NCBI RefSeq assembly: GCF_006715025.1
Contig: NZ_VFMK01000001.1
Location: forward strand, 1,984,001-2,048,000
Length of the DNA: 64,000 bases
Direction: 5' to 3'
From: Serratia fonticola
GTDB taxonomy: Bacteria; Pseudomonadota; Gammaproteobacteria; Enterobacterales; Enterobacteriaceae
Below, in pieces: positions 7,087-17,056 of this stretch; the first letter of the stretch is position 1; every line of letters starts with the position of its first letter. Made by a program: the position numbers and the translations under genes. The notes under the pieces are model-generated. The model was not told the DNA's origin, ran no database searches, and was given only the letters and a program-made list of their open reading frames with translations.

Positions 7087-10000
7087 TTAATCGTCGTTTT
7101 TATCGCTATGTAATGGACTCAACGGCTTGCCGGGGAAGCGGCGGCGTACCAGGACAAAGAACAGCGGGACAAAGAAAATAGCCAGGACGGTAGCGGAAAT
7201 CATACCGCCCATCACCCCGGTACCTACCGCATGCTGACTGCCGGAACCCGCCCCCGAGCTGATCGCCATCGGCAGAACACCGAAGATAAATGCCAGCGAG
7301 GTCATCAGGATTGGGCGCAGACGCATACGTGAGGCTTCCAGCGTCGCCGCCATCAGGTCTTTCCCTTTGTGGTTGAGTTCGTTGGCAAATTCAACAATCA
7401 GAATGGCGTTTTTGGCCGACAGGCCGATAATCGTTAATAACCCCACCTGGAAGTAAACGTCGTTTTCCAGCCCACGCAACCAGGTGGCGGCGACGGCTCC
7501 GATGACGCCCAAGGGGACCACCAGCATCACCGAGAATGGGATCGACCAGCTTTCATACAGGGCCGCCAGGCACAAGAACACAACCAGCAAAGAAATAGCG
7601 TACAGTGCTGGTGCCTGTGAGCCGGACAGGCGTTCCTGATAGGACATTGCCGTCCACTCCAGCCCAAAACCGGTAGGCAACTGACTGACCAGTTTTTCCA
7701 TCTCGGCCATTGCGGTACCGCTACTGACGCCTGAGGCAGCCTCACCCACAATTTCTACTGACGAGCTACCGTTGTAGCGCTCCAGACGGGGTGAACCGTA
7801 TTCCCAGTGAGAGGTGGCGAAGGCGGAGAAGGGCACCATACCGCCGCTGTTGTTACGCACATACCATTTGTAGATATCTTCTGGCAGCATGCGGAAAGGC
7901 GCTGCCGCCTGGACATATACTTTCTTGACCCGCCCGCGATCGACGAAGTCATTGACATAAGTGGAACCCCAGGCGGTTGAAAGGGTGTTGTTGATATCAT
8001 CGATAGCAACGCCCAACGCCTGTGCCTTACGCTGGTCGATATCAATCTGTAGCTGTGGGCTGTCATCAAGGCCGTTGTGGCGAACGCGTGACAACAGCGG
8101 GTTCTGCCCTGCCAACTGCAGCAATTGATCGCGCGCCGCCATCAGCTTGCTGTGCCCCAGACCGGCGTGGTCTTCCAATTGCATATCAAAACCCGAAGCG
8201 TTCCCCAACCCGGTAATCGCCGGTGGGCTACTGGCAATGATGCGTGCCTCATTGATGTTACTGAAGGCTTTGGTGGCGCGAGCGATAATATCGAACGAGC
8301 TATTGGCTCCCGAAGTTCGCTGATCCCAGTCTTTCAGACGGATAAACATACGGGCAACGTTCTGCCCGTTACCCCCTGGGCCGGCACCGATAGTAGAGAA
8401 CACCGAGAGAACATCCTCTTTCTCCTGGGTCATGAAGTAGTTTTCGACTTTCTCTACCACCTTGGTGGTTTGTTGCATGGTAGAGCCTGTAGGTAACTGT
8501 ACCTGAACGGAGAATACGCCACGGTCTTCCTGCGGTAAAAACGAGGTCGGCAGCTTGATAAACAACAGCGCCATACCACCAAGCAGCAACAGATAGATCA
8601 CCATGTAGCGGGCGCTGTGGTGGAGCACCCTGGCCACACCGCGTTCATAGCGTTCGGTATTGCGATTGAACATCCGGTTGAACCAACCGAAGAAACCGCG
8701 TTTGCCATGATGGTGTCCTTTAGCGATTGGCTTGAGGATAGTGGCACAAAGTGCTGGCGTCAGGATCATCGCCACCAGCACCGAAAGCACCATGGCTGAA
8801 ACGATGGTGATTGAGAACTGACGGTAGATGGCACCGGTGGTACCGCCGAAGAAGGCCATCGGGATAAACACGGCGGAAAGCACCATGGCAATTCCTACCA
8901 GAGCCCCCTGGATCTGCCCCATGGATTTACGGGTTGCATCACGCGGTGAGAGGCCTTCTTCACTCATCACGCGTTCGACGTTTTCTACCACCACGATGGC
9001 ATCGTCCACCAATAGGCCGATTGCCAGCACCATGGCAAACATGGTAAGGGTGTTGATGCTGTAGCCGAATGCGGAAAGGATCGCAAAGGTGCCTAACAGA
9101 ACGACCGGGACGGCAATGGTTGGGATCAGCGTGGCGCGGAAGTTTTGCAGGAACAGGTACATCACCAAAAAGACCAGCAGAATCGCTTCGAACAGCGTTT
9201 TCACCACGTCCTTGATCGAGGCCTGCACGAACGGCGTTGTCTCATAGGCGACTTTCGCTTCCAAACCCGAAGGGAAGTAACGGGAAAGCTCGGCAATTTT
9301 GGCTTTGACCAACTGATCTGTTTGCAATTCGTTGGCACCGGAGGCCAGTTTGATGTTCATCCCGGCGGCCTGCATGCCGTTATAACGACTGAGGTAGTCA
9401 TAATTTTCACCCCCCAGTTCAATGGTAGAAACATCACCCAGCGTGACCAATGAGCCGTCTTGATTGACGCGTAAGGTGATCTGGCGAAACTGTTCAGGCG
9501 TCTGTAACTGGGACTGAGCGTTGATGGTGGCATTTAACGCCTGACTATCCACTGAAGGCATTCCACCTAGCTGGCCAACAGCAACCTGGGCGTTCTGGGA
9601 GTTGATCGCTTTAACCACATCCTGCGTGGTGAGCTGATAGCTGGTGAGTTTATTGGGATCCAGCCAGATGCGCATTGCATACTGAGAACCGTATACGTCC
9701 ATACTGCCGACGCCGGTGATACGGCTAAGTGGATCCTGCAGGTTGGAGACAATGTAATCTGCAATATCCTGCTTATCCATGCTACCGTCGGTAGAGACGA
9801 AGGCCACCATCATCAGGGTAGTGTCGCCAGATTTTGATACCGTCACACCCTGCTGTTGAACGGCCTGTGGCAGCCGCTTGATCGCCGATTGCAACTGATT
9901 CTGTACCTGCTGCATGGCTTCATTGGGATCGGTGCCTGCTTCAAAAGTCAGTGTTACCGAGGCCCGGCCAGTATTGGTGCTTTGTGACGACATATACATC

Positions 10001-10224
10001 ATATTGTCGAGGCCGGTCATACTCTGCTCAATGATCTGAGTAACGGTATTCTCTAACGTTTGTGCAGAGGCGCCTGGATAGTTAGCACTGATACGCACAT
10101 TGGGCGGAGCGAGATTCGGGTATTGTTCGACAGGCAGAGAGAAAATCGCCAACGTTCCCGTAAGGCAAAGGATAATCGCCAGAACCCAGGCGAAAATAGG
10201 GCGATCAATAAAAAAATTGGCCAT
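7087..10224 (-). CDS. acrD: RND multidrug efflux pump AcrD
   Basis: A 1045-residue inner-membrane proton-drug antiporter of the HAE-1 RND family. AcrD exports aminoglycosides and other polar drugs with AcrA and TolC. The start MANFFIDRPIFAWVLAI and the porter-domain text (YGSQYAMRIWLDP, VGQLGGMPSV, RVRHNGLDDSPQLQIDIDQR) match AcrD. The proton-relay aspartates are in GLLVDDAIVVVENVER and the transmembrane Lys is in IGLSAKNAILIVEFAN. No adaptor gene is adjacent, as in E. coli, so AcrA must come from elsewhere. A 284-bp leader separates it from the divergent winged-helix gene. Confidence 0.96.
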   Translation of the reverse strand: MANFFIDRPIFAWVLAIILCLTGTLAIFSLPVEQYPNLAPPNVRISANYPGASAQTLENTVTQIIEQSMTGLDNMMYMSSQSTNTGRASVTLTFEAGTDPNEAMQQVQNQLQSAIKRLPQAVQQQGVTVSKSGDTTLMMVAFVSTDGSMDKQDIADYIVSNLQDPLSRITGVGSMDVYGSQYAMRIWLDPNKLTSYQLTTQDVVKAINSQNAQVAVGQLGGMPSVDSQALNATINAQSQLQTPEQFRQITLRVNQDGSLVTLGDVSTIELGGENYDYLSRYNGMQAAGMNIKLASGANELQTDQLVKAKIAELSRYFPSGLEAKVAYETTPFVQASIKDVVKTLFEAILLVFLVMYLFLQNFRATLIPTIAVPVVLLGTFAILSAFGYSINTLTMFAMVLAIGLLVDDAIVVVENVERVMSEEGLSPRDATRKSMGQIQGALVGIAMVLSAVFIPMAFFGGTTGAIYRQFSITIVSAMVLSVLVAMILTPALCATILKPIAKGHHHGKRGFFGWFNRMFNRNTERYERGVARVLHHSARYMVIYLLLLGGMALLFIKLPTSFLPQEDRGVFSVQVQLPTGSTMQQTTKVVEKVENYFMTQEKEDVLSVFSTIGAGPGGNGQNVARMFIRLKDWDQRTSGANSSFDIIARATKAFSNINEARIIASSPPAITGLGNASGFDMQLEDHAGLGHSKLMAARDQLLQLAGQNPLLSRVRHNGLDDSPQLQIDIDQRKAQALGVAIDDINNTLSTAWGSTYVNDFVDRGRVKKVYVQAAAPFRMLPEDIYKWYVRNNSGGMVPFSAFATSHWEYGSPRLERYNGSSSVEIVGEAASGVSSGTAMAEMEKLVSQLPTGFGLEWTAMSYQERLSGSQAPALYAISLLVVFLCLAALYESWSIPFSVMLVVPLGVIGAVAATWLRGLENDVYFQVGLLTIIGLSAKNAILIVEFANELNHKGKDLMAATLEASRMRLRPILMTSLAFIFGVLPMAISSGAGSGSQHAVGTGVMGGMISATVLAIFFVPLFFVLVRRRFPGKPLSPLHSDKNDD

Positions 10225-10508
10225 GCAGCATGAACCTCGTTATGACTTGTTCTATCTTTGACAGCATCAACGATGCTAACACCCGTAAAGCGATCCGTCG
10301 GGCATATATCAACCGCCAGGAAGGATCCTGGCGCTATTGCACTTTACTCGCGATACCCAGGTAAAGCGTGGAGAAAAAAAGGAGATAATGTAAATAACAG
10401 TAGTAGAAATCTACACTTGCATGCTCACCGCAACGGATTGCGCCAATTTGGCGCTTTTATTGCTTTACGATGAAATTATCAGGAATTATTCCACAGCAGG
10501 AGTTTGGC

Positions 10509-10787
10509 ATGGAAATTAATCCGGTTTTTGCCCGTCGCCTTTATCTTTGCTGGCTGATCAGCCACAGCGAACGGCCCAATGTTCCGCGCCTGATGGCGCT
10601 CACCGGTTGGCCGCGTCGGACGTTGCAGGACGTCTTGAAAGCCTTGCCCGGCCTAGGGGTTGAGTTGCAGTTTATTCAACAGGGTGTACGTAATAATGAT
10701 GGTTTCTATCGGCTGGAAAACTGGGGGCCTCTGAATCAAAGCTGGGTTCAGCAGCATCATCAGCAACTGCTGGCGGCGATTGATTAA
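10509..10787 (+). CDS. Small winged helix-turn-helix protein (HTH_43 type)
   Basis: A 92-residue protein that looks like a stand-alone winged helix: FARRLYLCWLISHSERP, then a helix-turn-helix (VPRLMALTGWPRRTLQDVLKAL) and a wing (VELQFIQQGVRNNDGFYRLENWG). I assign it from memory to a gammaproteobacterial family of about 90 residues (HTH_43). The start at MEINPVF is chosen because GGAG stands 7 nt upstream. An ATG 39 nt earlier has no such site. It is divergent from acrD, so it could regulate the pump, but nothing in the sequence proves it. Confidence 0.78.
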   Translation: MEINPVFARRLYLCWLISHSERPNVPRLMALTGWPRRTLQDVLKALPGLGVELQFIQQGVRNNDGFYRLENWGPLNQSWVQQHHQQLLAAID

Positions 10788-10792
10788 ATGTT

Positions 10793-10808
10793 CCCCGGCA
10801 TGCCGGGG
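10793..10808. terminator. Perfect 16-bp palindrome between convergent genes
   Basis: CCCCGGCATGCCGGGG lies between the convergent stops of the winged-helix gene and narP. There is no T tract on either strand, so it would be a weak or Rho-assisted terminator. Confidence 0.4.
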
Positions 10809-10813
10809 GACCA

Positions 10814-11440
10814 TTATTGGCTTTTTGATTCTAGATACATCACCGTGGCCGCGACGCGCGAACGCACGTTGAGCTTGCGTAACATATTGCGAATATGCAC
10901 TTTCACGGTCTCTTCTGAAATGTGTAACTGCGCTGCTACCTGTTTGTTGGACATGCCGCGCGCCACTTCTTGCAGGACATCCAGTTCGCGTTCGGTCAGT
11001 TCGGCAAAGGGATCGTGCTGCTCGCTACGCGATGAAAGGTAATCCGCCACCGCTTCGCTTATCACGTTCTTACCCTCGGCGGCTTCACGGATATGCACCA
11101 GCAACTGTTCGGGTTCGCTGTCTTTCAGCAGATAACCGTCGGCACCGGCATCGATCAGCGCGTAGACATCGCTACGGGTGTCGGAAACGGTCAGCACGAT
11201 GATACGGGCGTCTACGCCTTCGTCACGCAGTGCTTTCAGCGTATCCAACCCGGAAAGCCCCTTCATGTTCAGATCCAGCAGGATAACGTCTGGCGTCAAT
11301 TGTCCGGCCAGGGCGATGGCTTCACTGCCGCTGCTGGCTTCCGCGACGACGGTAAACGTGCTCTCCAAACCCAGTAACTGTTTGATGCCGCGACGCATCA
11401 ATGGGTGATCGTCAACGATCATTACTCTGTAATTCTTCAT
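10814..11440 (-). CDS. narP: Nitrate/nitrite response regulator NarP
   Basis: A 208-residue NarL/FixJ-type response regulator. The receiver domain (1-125) has the acidic pair DD (10-11), phospho-acceptor Asp56 (VILLDLNMKG) and the KD lysine (GYLLKDSEPE). The LuxR-type helix-turn-helix ends the protein (LTERELDVLQEVARGMSNKQVAAQLHISEETVKVHIRNML). The text is closer to E. coli NarP than NarL (SGLDTL-ALR-GV, LTVSD--SDVYALIDAGADG). The start at MKNYR follows the family. A GGGAG lies 13 nt upstream, slightly far. In E. coli narP lies elsewhere, but here it neighbours narQ and the nap operon. Confidence 0.92.
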   Translation of the reverse strand: MKNYRVMIVDDHPLMRRGIKQLLGLESTFTVVAEASSGSEAIALAGQLTPDVILLDLNMKGLSGLDTLKALRDEGVDARIIVLTVSDTRSDVYALIDAGADGYLLKDSEPEQLLVHIREAAEGKNVISEAVADYLSSRSEQHDPFAELTERELDVLQEVARGMSNKQVAAQLHISEETVKVHIRNMLRKLNVRSRVAATVMYLESKSQ

Positions 11441-11763
11441 CACAATGAACATGCTCCCTGTAGTGAGTAAAGCCCCCGCATCGTGCCCAATAAGCGACAG
11501 AGCAAGGGTACTGACTCGTAAAAATATAGTTGTTATTAACGTCGCTGGCTTGTTTAACAGGCCGCTGCACCTGTAATAAAGCATAACCAGCCGTTAAAAA
11601 CGCGTCAGACAGCTGAAAAGGTCAGATATTAGAGAGTGCGTACCGATGGGCCATCGCGGCGTAAATCACCAGAATGCCCACAGTGCGCCATATCCAGATA
11701 TCTCGGGTTAGAAAACCACGCTGTCATTAACCTCCAACCATTAAAATGGCTTATTGCGCTCCC
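11441..11763. other. Intergenic region between narQ and narP
   Basis: 323 bp without a credible gene. It separates narP from narQ on the same strand, so narP probably has its own promoter here. No clear terminator hairpin with a T tract or known operator was recognised. Confidence 0.4.
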
Positions 11764-13446
11764 TTATGGTGGGAAGGTCAGGCGGACTTCTGTGCCCCCT
11801 GCGCTGCCACGCCCGATGTGCAGTGTTCCGCCCAGGCGTGCTGCGCGCTCGCTCATAATGGTTAATCCATAATGGCCTTCCGGCTCATCCAGGCTATCAA
11901 TACCTGAACCGTCGTCGCAAATAGCGATCTCATTGTCCCCGGCCGAAGAAACTTCGCAGCGGATAATAATTTCCTGCGCGTCGGCATGCTTGATGGCGTT
12001 GAGCACGGCTTCACGCACGATTTGTAGTGCATGAACCTGTTGTTGGGCGTTCAGCGCCTGCGAGGCGAGCCGACAGTGTAACTGAATCCGCGCATTGGTC
12101 AGAAGTTTTAATGGCTCCAATACCTGCTGTAGCGCTATGTTCAGATCGGCGTCCTGAATGCTCAAACGAAAAGTGGTCAGTAATTCGCGCAGTTGGCGAT
12201 AGGCATCGGCCAACGCCCGATCAAAATCATCAATAATCTCGTCTGCTTGTGGTGAATTCCCTGCCTGCGTGCGTTTCAGCAGGGTCAGTTGAATACGCAG
12301 GAACGTCAGCGCCTGGGCCAGGGAGTCATGCAGTTCACGCGCAATGGTGGCGCGTTCCTCCATTAACAGGAACTGCATATGCTGTTTCTGTGCCCGATTG
12401 AAATAGACGCCACGGCTTAGCATATTCGCCACGCTTTGCATCAGATGCGGGTGCGGCGGTTGCTGTTCATGCTGCCAACTCAGGCTGCCTAACGGTTTGT
12501 TCTCCTGCATGATTTTCAGCGAATGCCAGGGCAGTTGCGGTTGTGGCTCACCGCTGCCGATCTGCCATTGGCTAAGGCTGTCTTGCACATTCAACTGGAT
12601 ACACTGCAACTGCTCACTTAGCCGCACGATGCGCAGCACTTTCTCAAAAGCCCGTTGATCGAGCTGGCCGGCGCTTAGCGCCTGTGAACAGCTGTAGAGC
12701 ACTTCGAGTGTTCGGTTAGCTTGCAGCAGACGCTCGGTTTTTTCCTGTACTTTCTGTTCCAGCGATTGATACAGCTTGGCCAATTCGCTCGACATGACAG
12801 TAAATGTCTGTGATAACACTCCGAGCTCGTTAGGTAATGAAACGTCCAGCGGTGGATGGTTAAAGTCCCGTTGCTGCATGCGCAGGCTGGCGTCCACCAG
12901 AAGTTTCAACGGTGTTACCACCTGGCGCCGCATAAAGCGGATACAGAACAGTACCAAACCAATGATGGCGATGTAGCCCATCACGCTGATCGCCGCCACG
13001 ATAGTCAATTTCTGTTCAGAGTAGCGCTGTAATGCCAGCACGAACAGGTCAATCTGATTGACGTAGCTGGCCACATTGGCCTGATAGTTCTCCGGGTGAC
13101 CGGCCAGGATCTGTTTTTCCAGCGCCTGCCAGGCGCGGCGTAGTGTCAGGTATTTCTGCCGCACATCGTCAGGCACGTAAAAGCGATCGAGATTATCTAG
13201 CGCAGGGGCCGTCAGCGATTGCTGGTACTGTAGCAGATGCCCACTCAGTTGGTTGGAGCCGTTGGCGAGCTCATAGGCCAGGCGATAGCTCTGCATACGC
13301 AAGGAGCCCGCAATATTCACCGCCTCGGCATCACGCAGGCTACCGGCCACGGTAGTCAGGGCCAGTCCGGTGGAGAGTACCGAAAATATCACAATGCCAA
13401 TCAGCGCCTTGGCCAGGCTGCCGGTTACTGAGCGTTTTACGAGCAA
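11764..13446 (-). CDS. narQ: Nitrate/nitrite sensor histidine kinase NarQ
   Basis: A 560-residue membrane sensor that phosphorylates NarP when nitrate or nitrite is present. It has a transmembrane segment at about 13-35, then the periplasmic P-box (SLRDAEAVNIAGSLRMQSYR) that binds nitrate, a second membrane segment near 148-168 and a HAMP domain (RRQVVTPLKLLVDASLRMQQ). A cysteine-containing central module follows. The HPK7-type kinase has the H-box MEERATIARELHDSLAQ (His near 370) and a C-terminal ATPase domain. Length and order fit NarQ (566 in E. coli) rather than NarX. It is divergent from napF. Confidence 0.95.
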   Translation of the reverse strand: MLVKRSVTGSLAKALIGIVIFSVLSTGLALTTVAGSLRDAEAVNIAGSLRMQSYRLAYELANGSNQLSGHLLQYQQSLTAPALDNLDRFYVPDDVRQKYLTLRRAWQALEKQILAGHPENYQANVASYVNQIDLFVLALQRYSEQKLTIVAAISVMGYIAIIGLVLFCIRFMRRQVVTPLKLLVDASLRMQQRDFNHPPLDVSLPNELGVLSQTFTVMSSELAKLYQSLEQKVQEKTERLLQANRTLEVLYSCSQALSAGQLDQRAFEKVLRIVRLSEQLQCIQLNVQDSLSQWQIGSGEPQPQLPWHSLKIMQENKPLGSLSWQHEQQPPHPHLMQSVANMLSRGVYFNRAQKQHMQFLLMEERATIARELHDSLAQALTFLRIQLTLLKRTQAGNSPQADEIIDDFDRALADAYRQLRELLTTFRLSIQDADLNIALQQVLEPLKLLTNARIQLHCRLASQALNAQQQVHALQIVREAVLNAIKHADAQEIIIRCEVSSAGDNEIAICDDGSGIDSLDEPEGHYGLTIMSERAARLGGTLHIGRGSAGGTEVRLTFPP

Positions 13447-13645
13447 GTCAGGATCCTTTTTTCATGGGCGAGCCCGGGCCGCCGAAATTCATTCGAAAGC
13501 AAAATTATAACTTTTGCAATTAAAATGCACCGCGTTTTTAATCGAACTGTCCGAATAACCCTGGAATAAATCTTCGTTATATAATCAATTAAATAGCGCC
13601 TAAGTGAAATTGTGTAAATCAAATCCCCATTGGCTTTGTCAGAGA

Positions 13646-13688
13646 TTGATCTGGCGCAAGCAACCTCGCATTTACCCCTAAAGGGTGA
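13646..13688 (+). promoter_or_regulatory. FNR-like and NarP-type sites upstream of napF
   Basis: At 13673-13688 the sequence TACCCCT-AA-AGGGTGA forms the 7-2-7 inverted repeat bound by NarP. At 13646-13659 TTGAT-CTGG-CGCAA matches one perfect and one partial half of an FNR site. A second, looser CCCCCC-GT-AGGGGG repeat lies at about 13724-13737. Anaerobic and nitrate control of nap by FNR and NarP is known in E. coli. The sites here are inferred from consensus only. Confidence 0.65.
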
Positions 13689-13812
13689 TTATCTCCCTAC
13701 CGCGTTCAGCTTATTTTATTCTCACCCCCCGTAGGGGGATTGGTAAAAAATAATTAAAATCACAAGATTTTTTTTACACGCGGTGCGTGTTTATAACCTT
13801 AAGGAAAACCCC

Positions 13813-14307
13813 ATGGCCGAATTGTCGCGACGCAGACTGCTCAGCGGACAATGGCGTCATCATTCTGATGCGATCCGTCCCCCATGGTCGCGTGAAGCCG
13901 CTCTCTTTGTGGCTGGTTGCACCCGATGCCAGGCCTGCGTTAATGCCTGCGAAACCGGCGTGCTGATCAGCGGCAGTGGCGGTTTTCCTGAAATCGATTT
14001 CCAACGGGCTGAATGTACCTTCTGCCGACAATGTGCTGAAGCTTGTGAAGCCCCGCTATTCTACCCACCGCAACATCAACCCTGGCAGCAAGTGGCCAAG
14101 TTTGCCGCCCATTGTCTGGCATTGCAGGGGGTTGAATGCCGCAGTTGCCAAGACAGCTGTGAAACGCAGGCAATCCGTTTTCGGCCACGGCTGGGGGGCA
14201 TCGCCCAGCCGGCGCTTGATGTCGCAGCATGCAACGGTTGCGGTGCCTGCGTTGCCGGTTGCCCAGCCACCGCGATCGTAATAACCCGGAGTGAAAATAA
14301 TGAATAA
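13813..14307 (+). CDS. napF: Ferredoxin-type protein NapF
   Basis: A 164-residue cytoplasmic iron-sulfur protein thought to help mature NapA. Clusters of cysteines fit four [4Fe-4S] motifs: CTRCQACVNAC, CTFCRQCAEAC, CRSCQDSC and CNGCGACVAGC. The start at MAELSRRRLL is supported by AAGGAAA upstream. It opens the napFDAGHBC operon, about 125 bp downstream of the NarP-type site, and its end overlaps napD by 8 nt. Confidence 0.93.
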   Translation: MAELSRRRLLSGQWRHHSDAIRPPWSREAALFVAGCTRCQACVNACETGVLISGSGGFPEIDFQRAECTFCRQCAEACEAPLFYPPQHQPWQQVAKFAAHCLALQGVECRSCQDSCETQAIRFRPRLGGIAQPALDVAACNGCGACVAGCPATAIVITRSENNE

Positions 14308-14563
14308 CGAATGGCATGTCAGCGGGTTGATGGTTCAGGCCCGGCCGGAAAAGTTCCCGGCGCTGATCCCGGCGTTGTTGGCAATCCCGGATACGGAAAT
14401 TCCGGCACAAGACCAGCAGCAGGGCAAGCTGGTGGTGGTCATGCAGGCAGCACGCTCCCAGGCGTTGCTGGAAAAAATTGAGTCGGCACGCAATCTGGAA
14501 GGCGTGTTGGCAGTGTCGCTGGTTTATCACCAGCAAGATGAGCAAGGTGAGGTAATGCCATGA
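14300..14563 (+). CDS. napD: NapA maturation chaperone NapD
   Basis: An 87-residue protein, exactly the E. coli length. NapD binds the twin-arginine signal peptide of NapA and holds it back until its cofactors are loaded. WHVSGLMVQARPEK at the N terminus and the QLL-like ferredoxin-fold pattern fit the family. The ATG at 14300 has GGAG 8 nt upstream. A GTG 9 nt earlier is also in frame but less likely. The stop overlaps the napA start by 4 nt (ATGA). Confidence 0.92.
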   Translation: MNNEWHVSGLMVQARPEKFPALIPALLAIPDTEIPAQDQQQGKLVVVMQAARSQALLEKIESARNLEGVLAVSLVYHQQDEQGEVMP

Positions 14564-17046
14564 AACTCAGTCGTCGAGACTTCATGAAAGCTAACGCTGC
14601 AGCGGCAGCCGCCGCCGCTGCCGGGCTGACGATCCCAACGGTCGCACAAGCCGTGGTCGGCGGTGGTGACGAAATCAAATGGGACAAAGCGCCTTGCCGT
14701 TTCTGCGGCACAGGTTGTGGCGTTCTGGTCGGTACGCAAAATGGCCGCATCGTTGCCTCACAGGGCGATCCGGATGCGCCAGTCAACCGCGGTCTGAACT
14801 GCATCAAGGGCTACTTCCTGCCTAAAATCATGTACGGCAAAGATCGTTTGACGCAGCCGATGTTGCGTATGCGGGACGGCCAGTACGACAAAGAAGGTGA
14901 GTTCACCCCAATCAGTTGGGATCAGGCTTTCGATGTGATGGCCGATAAATTCAAAGGGGCGTTGAAAGAGAAAGGGCCCGAGGCGGTTGGGATGTTCGGC
15001 TCCGGCCAGTGGACGGTATGGGAAGGTTACGCGGCCGCCAAACTGTTCAAAGCGGGCCTGCGCTCCAACAACCTGGATCCGAATGCGCGTCACTGTATGG
15101 CCTCTGCGGTCGTGGGCTTTATGCGTACCTTTGGTATGGATGAGCCGATGGGCTGCTACGATGATATCGAGCAGGCCGACGCCTTTGTCCTCTGGGGCTC
15201 GAATATGGCTGAGATGCACCCGATCCTGTGGTCGCGTATCACCAATCGCCGCCTGGGTAACGACAAGGTCAACGTTTCCGTTCTGTCTACGTTTGAACAC
15301 CGCAGTTTTGAACTGGCAGATAACGCCATGGTGTTTACGCCGCAGACCGATCTGGCGATCATGAACTACATCGCCAACTATATTATTCAGAATAACGCCG
15401 TCGATCAGGAATTCCTCAAGCAACACGTCAATATCCGCAAGGGTGCGACCGATATCGGGTATGGTCTGCGTCCAACGCATCCGCTGGAAAAAGCGGCGAA
15501 AAATCCAGGTAGTGATGCGTCCGAACCGATGAGTTTTGAAGACTACAAAGCTTTTGTGGCGGAATACACGCTGGAAAAAACGGCGGAAATGAGTGGCGTG
15601 CCGAAAGACCAACTGGAAGCGTTGGCAAAGCTGTATGCCGATCCGAATGTGAAAGTGGTCTCTTACTGGACGATGGGCTTCAACCAGCATACGCGCGGCG
15701 TCTGGGCCAATAACCTGTGTTATAACCTGCATCTGCTGACTGGCAAGATCTCTAAGCCAGGCTGCGGGCCATTCTCTCTCACCGGCCAGCCTTCCGCCTG
15801 TGGTACCGCACGTGAAGTGGGGACTTTTGCTCACCGCCTGCCGGCGGATATGGTGGTGACCAACGAGAAACACCGTCAGATTGCTGAACAGAAATGGCAG
15901 TTACCCGCAGGTACCATTCCTGAAAAAGTCGGGCTGCATGCGGTCGCGCAAGACCGGGCACTGAAAGATGGCAAACTGAATGCCTACTGGGTGATGTGTA
16001 ACAACAACATGCAGGCAGGGCCAAATATCAATGAAGAGCGCATGCCTGGCTGGCGCGATCCGCGCAACTTTATCGTGGTTTCCGATCCTTACCCGACCGT
16101 GAGTGCGCTGGCAGCGGATCTGATCCTGCCTACCGCCATGTGGGTGGAAAAAGAGGGGGCCTACGGCAATGCCGAACGCCGTACCCAGTTCTGGCACCAG
16201 CAGGTGAAAGCGCCGGGTGAGGCCAAATCCGATCTGTGGCAGTTGGTCGCATTTTCCAAACGCTTCAAAGTAGAAGAAGTCTGGCCAGCCGAGTTGCTGA
16301 ACCAGAAGCCGGAATACCGTGGCAAAACGCTTTATGACGTATTGTTCGCCAACGGTGAAGTGAACAAATATCCGTTGGAAGCGATCCCGGCGGAGCAGCT
16401 GAACGACGAAGCGCGCGACTTCGGCTATTACATCCAGAAAGGGTTGTTTGAAGAGTATGCCGGTTTCGGACGTGGCCATGGACACGATCTGGCAGCCTTC
16501 GATATGTATCATCAGGCACGCGGTCTTCGCTGGCCGGTGGTGGATGGCAAAGAAACCCTGTGGCGTTACCGCGAAGGCACCGATCCTTATGTGAAGGCCG
16601 GTGAAGGCGTGCGCTTCTATGGCAAACCAGACGGCAAAGCGGTGATCTTTGCGCTGCCGTTCGAACCGGCGGCGGAAAGCCCGGATCAGGAGTATGACCT
16701 GTGGTTGTCTACTGGCCGTGTGCTGGAGCACTGGCATACCGGCTCAATGACGCGCCGGGTTCCCGAACTGCATCGTGCTTTCCCGGAAGCGGTGCTGTTC
16801 ATCCATCCGTTGGATGCCAAGAACCGTAATCTGCGCCGTGGTGACAAAGTGAAAGTCGTGTCACGCCGTGGTGAAGTGGTGAGCATTGTCGAAACCCGCG
16901 GCCGTAACCGCCCGCCGCAGGGTCTGGTCTATATGCCGTTCTTTGATGCGGCACAGCTGGTCAACAACCTGACGCTGGATGCGACCGACCCACTGTCGAA
17001 AGAGACTGACTTCAAGAAGTGCGCGGTGAAACTGGAGAAGGTATAA
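14560..17046 (+). CDS. napA: Periplasmic nitrate reductase catalytic subunit NapA
   Basis: An 828-residue molybdenum enzyme that reduces nitrate to nitrite in the periplasm. A twin-arginine signal (SRRDFMKANAAAAAAAAAG) opens the protein, followed by the [4Fe-4S] motif CRFCGTGCGV near residue 47 and the conserved GLNCIKGYF. The cysteine of ARHCMASAVVGF is the expected Mo ligand. C-terminal bis-MGD binding segments (STGRVLEHWHTGSMTRR) are present. Length equals E. coli NapA. It receives electrons from NapB and NapC, and from NapGH via quinol. Confidence 0.98.
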   Translation: MKLSRRDFMKANAAAAAAAAAGLTIPTVAQAVVGGGDEIKWDKAPCRFCGTGCGVLVGTQNGRIVASQGDPDAPVNRGLNCIKGYFLPKIMYGKDRLTQPMLRMRDGQYDKEGEFTPISWDQAFDVMADKFKGALKEKGPEAVGMFGSGQWTVWEGYAAAKLFKAGLRSNNLDPNARHCMASAVVGFMRTFGMDEPMGCYDDIEQADAFVLWGSNMAEMHPILWSRITNRRLGNDKVNVSVLSTFEHRSFELADNAMVFTPQTDLAIMNYIANYIIQNNAVDQEFLKQHVNIRKGATDIGYGLRPTHPLEKAAKNPGSDASEPMSFEDYKAFVAEYTLEKTAEMSGVPKDQLEALAKLYADPNVKVVSYWTMGFNQHTRGVWANNLCYNLHLLTGKISKPGCGPFSLTGQPSACGTAREVGTFAHRLPADMVVTNEKHRQIAEQKWQLPAGTIPEKVGLHAVAQDRALKDGKLNAYWVMCNNNMQAGPNINEERMPGWRDPRNFIVVSDPYPTVSALAADLILPTAMWVEKEGAYGNAERRTQFWHQQVKAPGEAKSDLWQLVAFSKRFKVEEVWPAELLNQKPEYRGKTLYDVLFANGEVNKYPLEAIPAEQLNDEARDFGYYIQKGLFEEYAGFGRGHGHDLAAFDMYHQARGLRWPVVDGKETLWRYREGTDPYVKAGEGVRFYGKPDGKAVIFALPFEPAAESPDQEYDLWLSTGRVLEHWHTGSMTRRVPELHRAFPEAVLFIHPLDAKNRNLRRGDKVKVVSRRGEVVSIVETRGRNRPPQGLVYMPFFDAAQLVNNLTLDATDPLSKETDFKKCAVKLEKV

Positions 17047-17056
17047 GGCCAGCGGA

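Noticed and set aside
14758..15873. Long open frame antisense to napA
   Set aside because: It is wholly inside napA and is a shadow of its codon bias; no start signal or domain.
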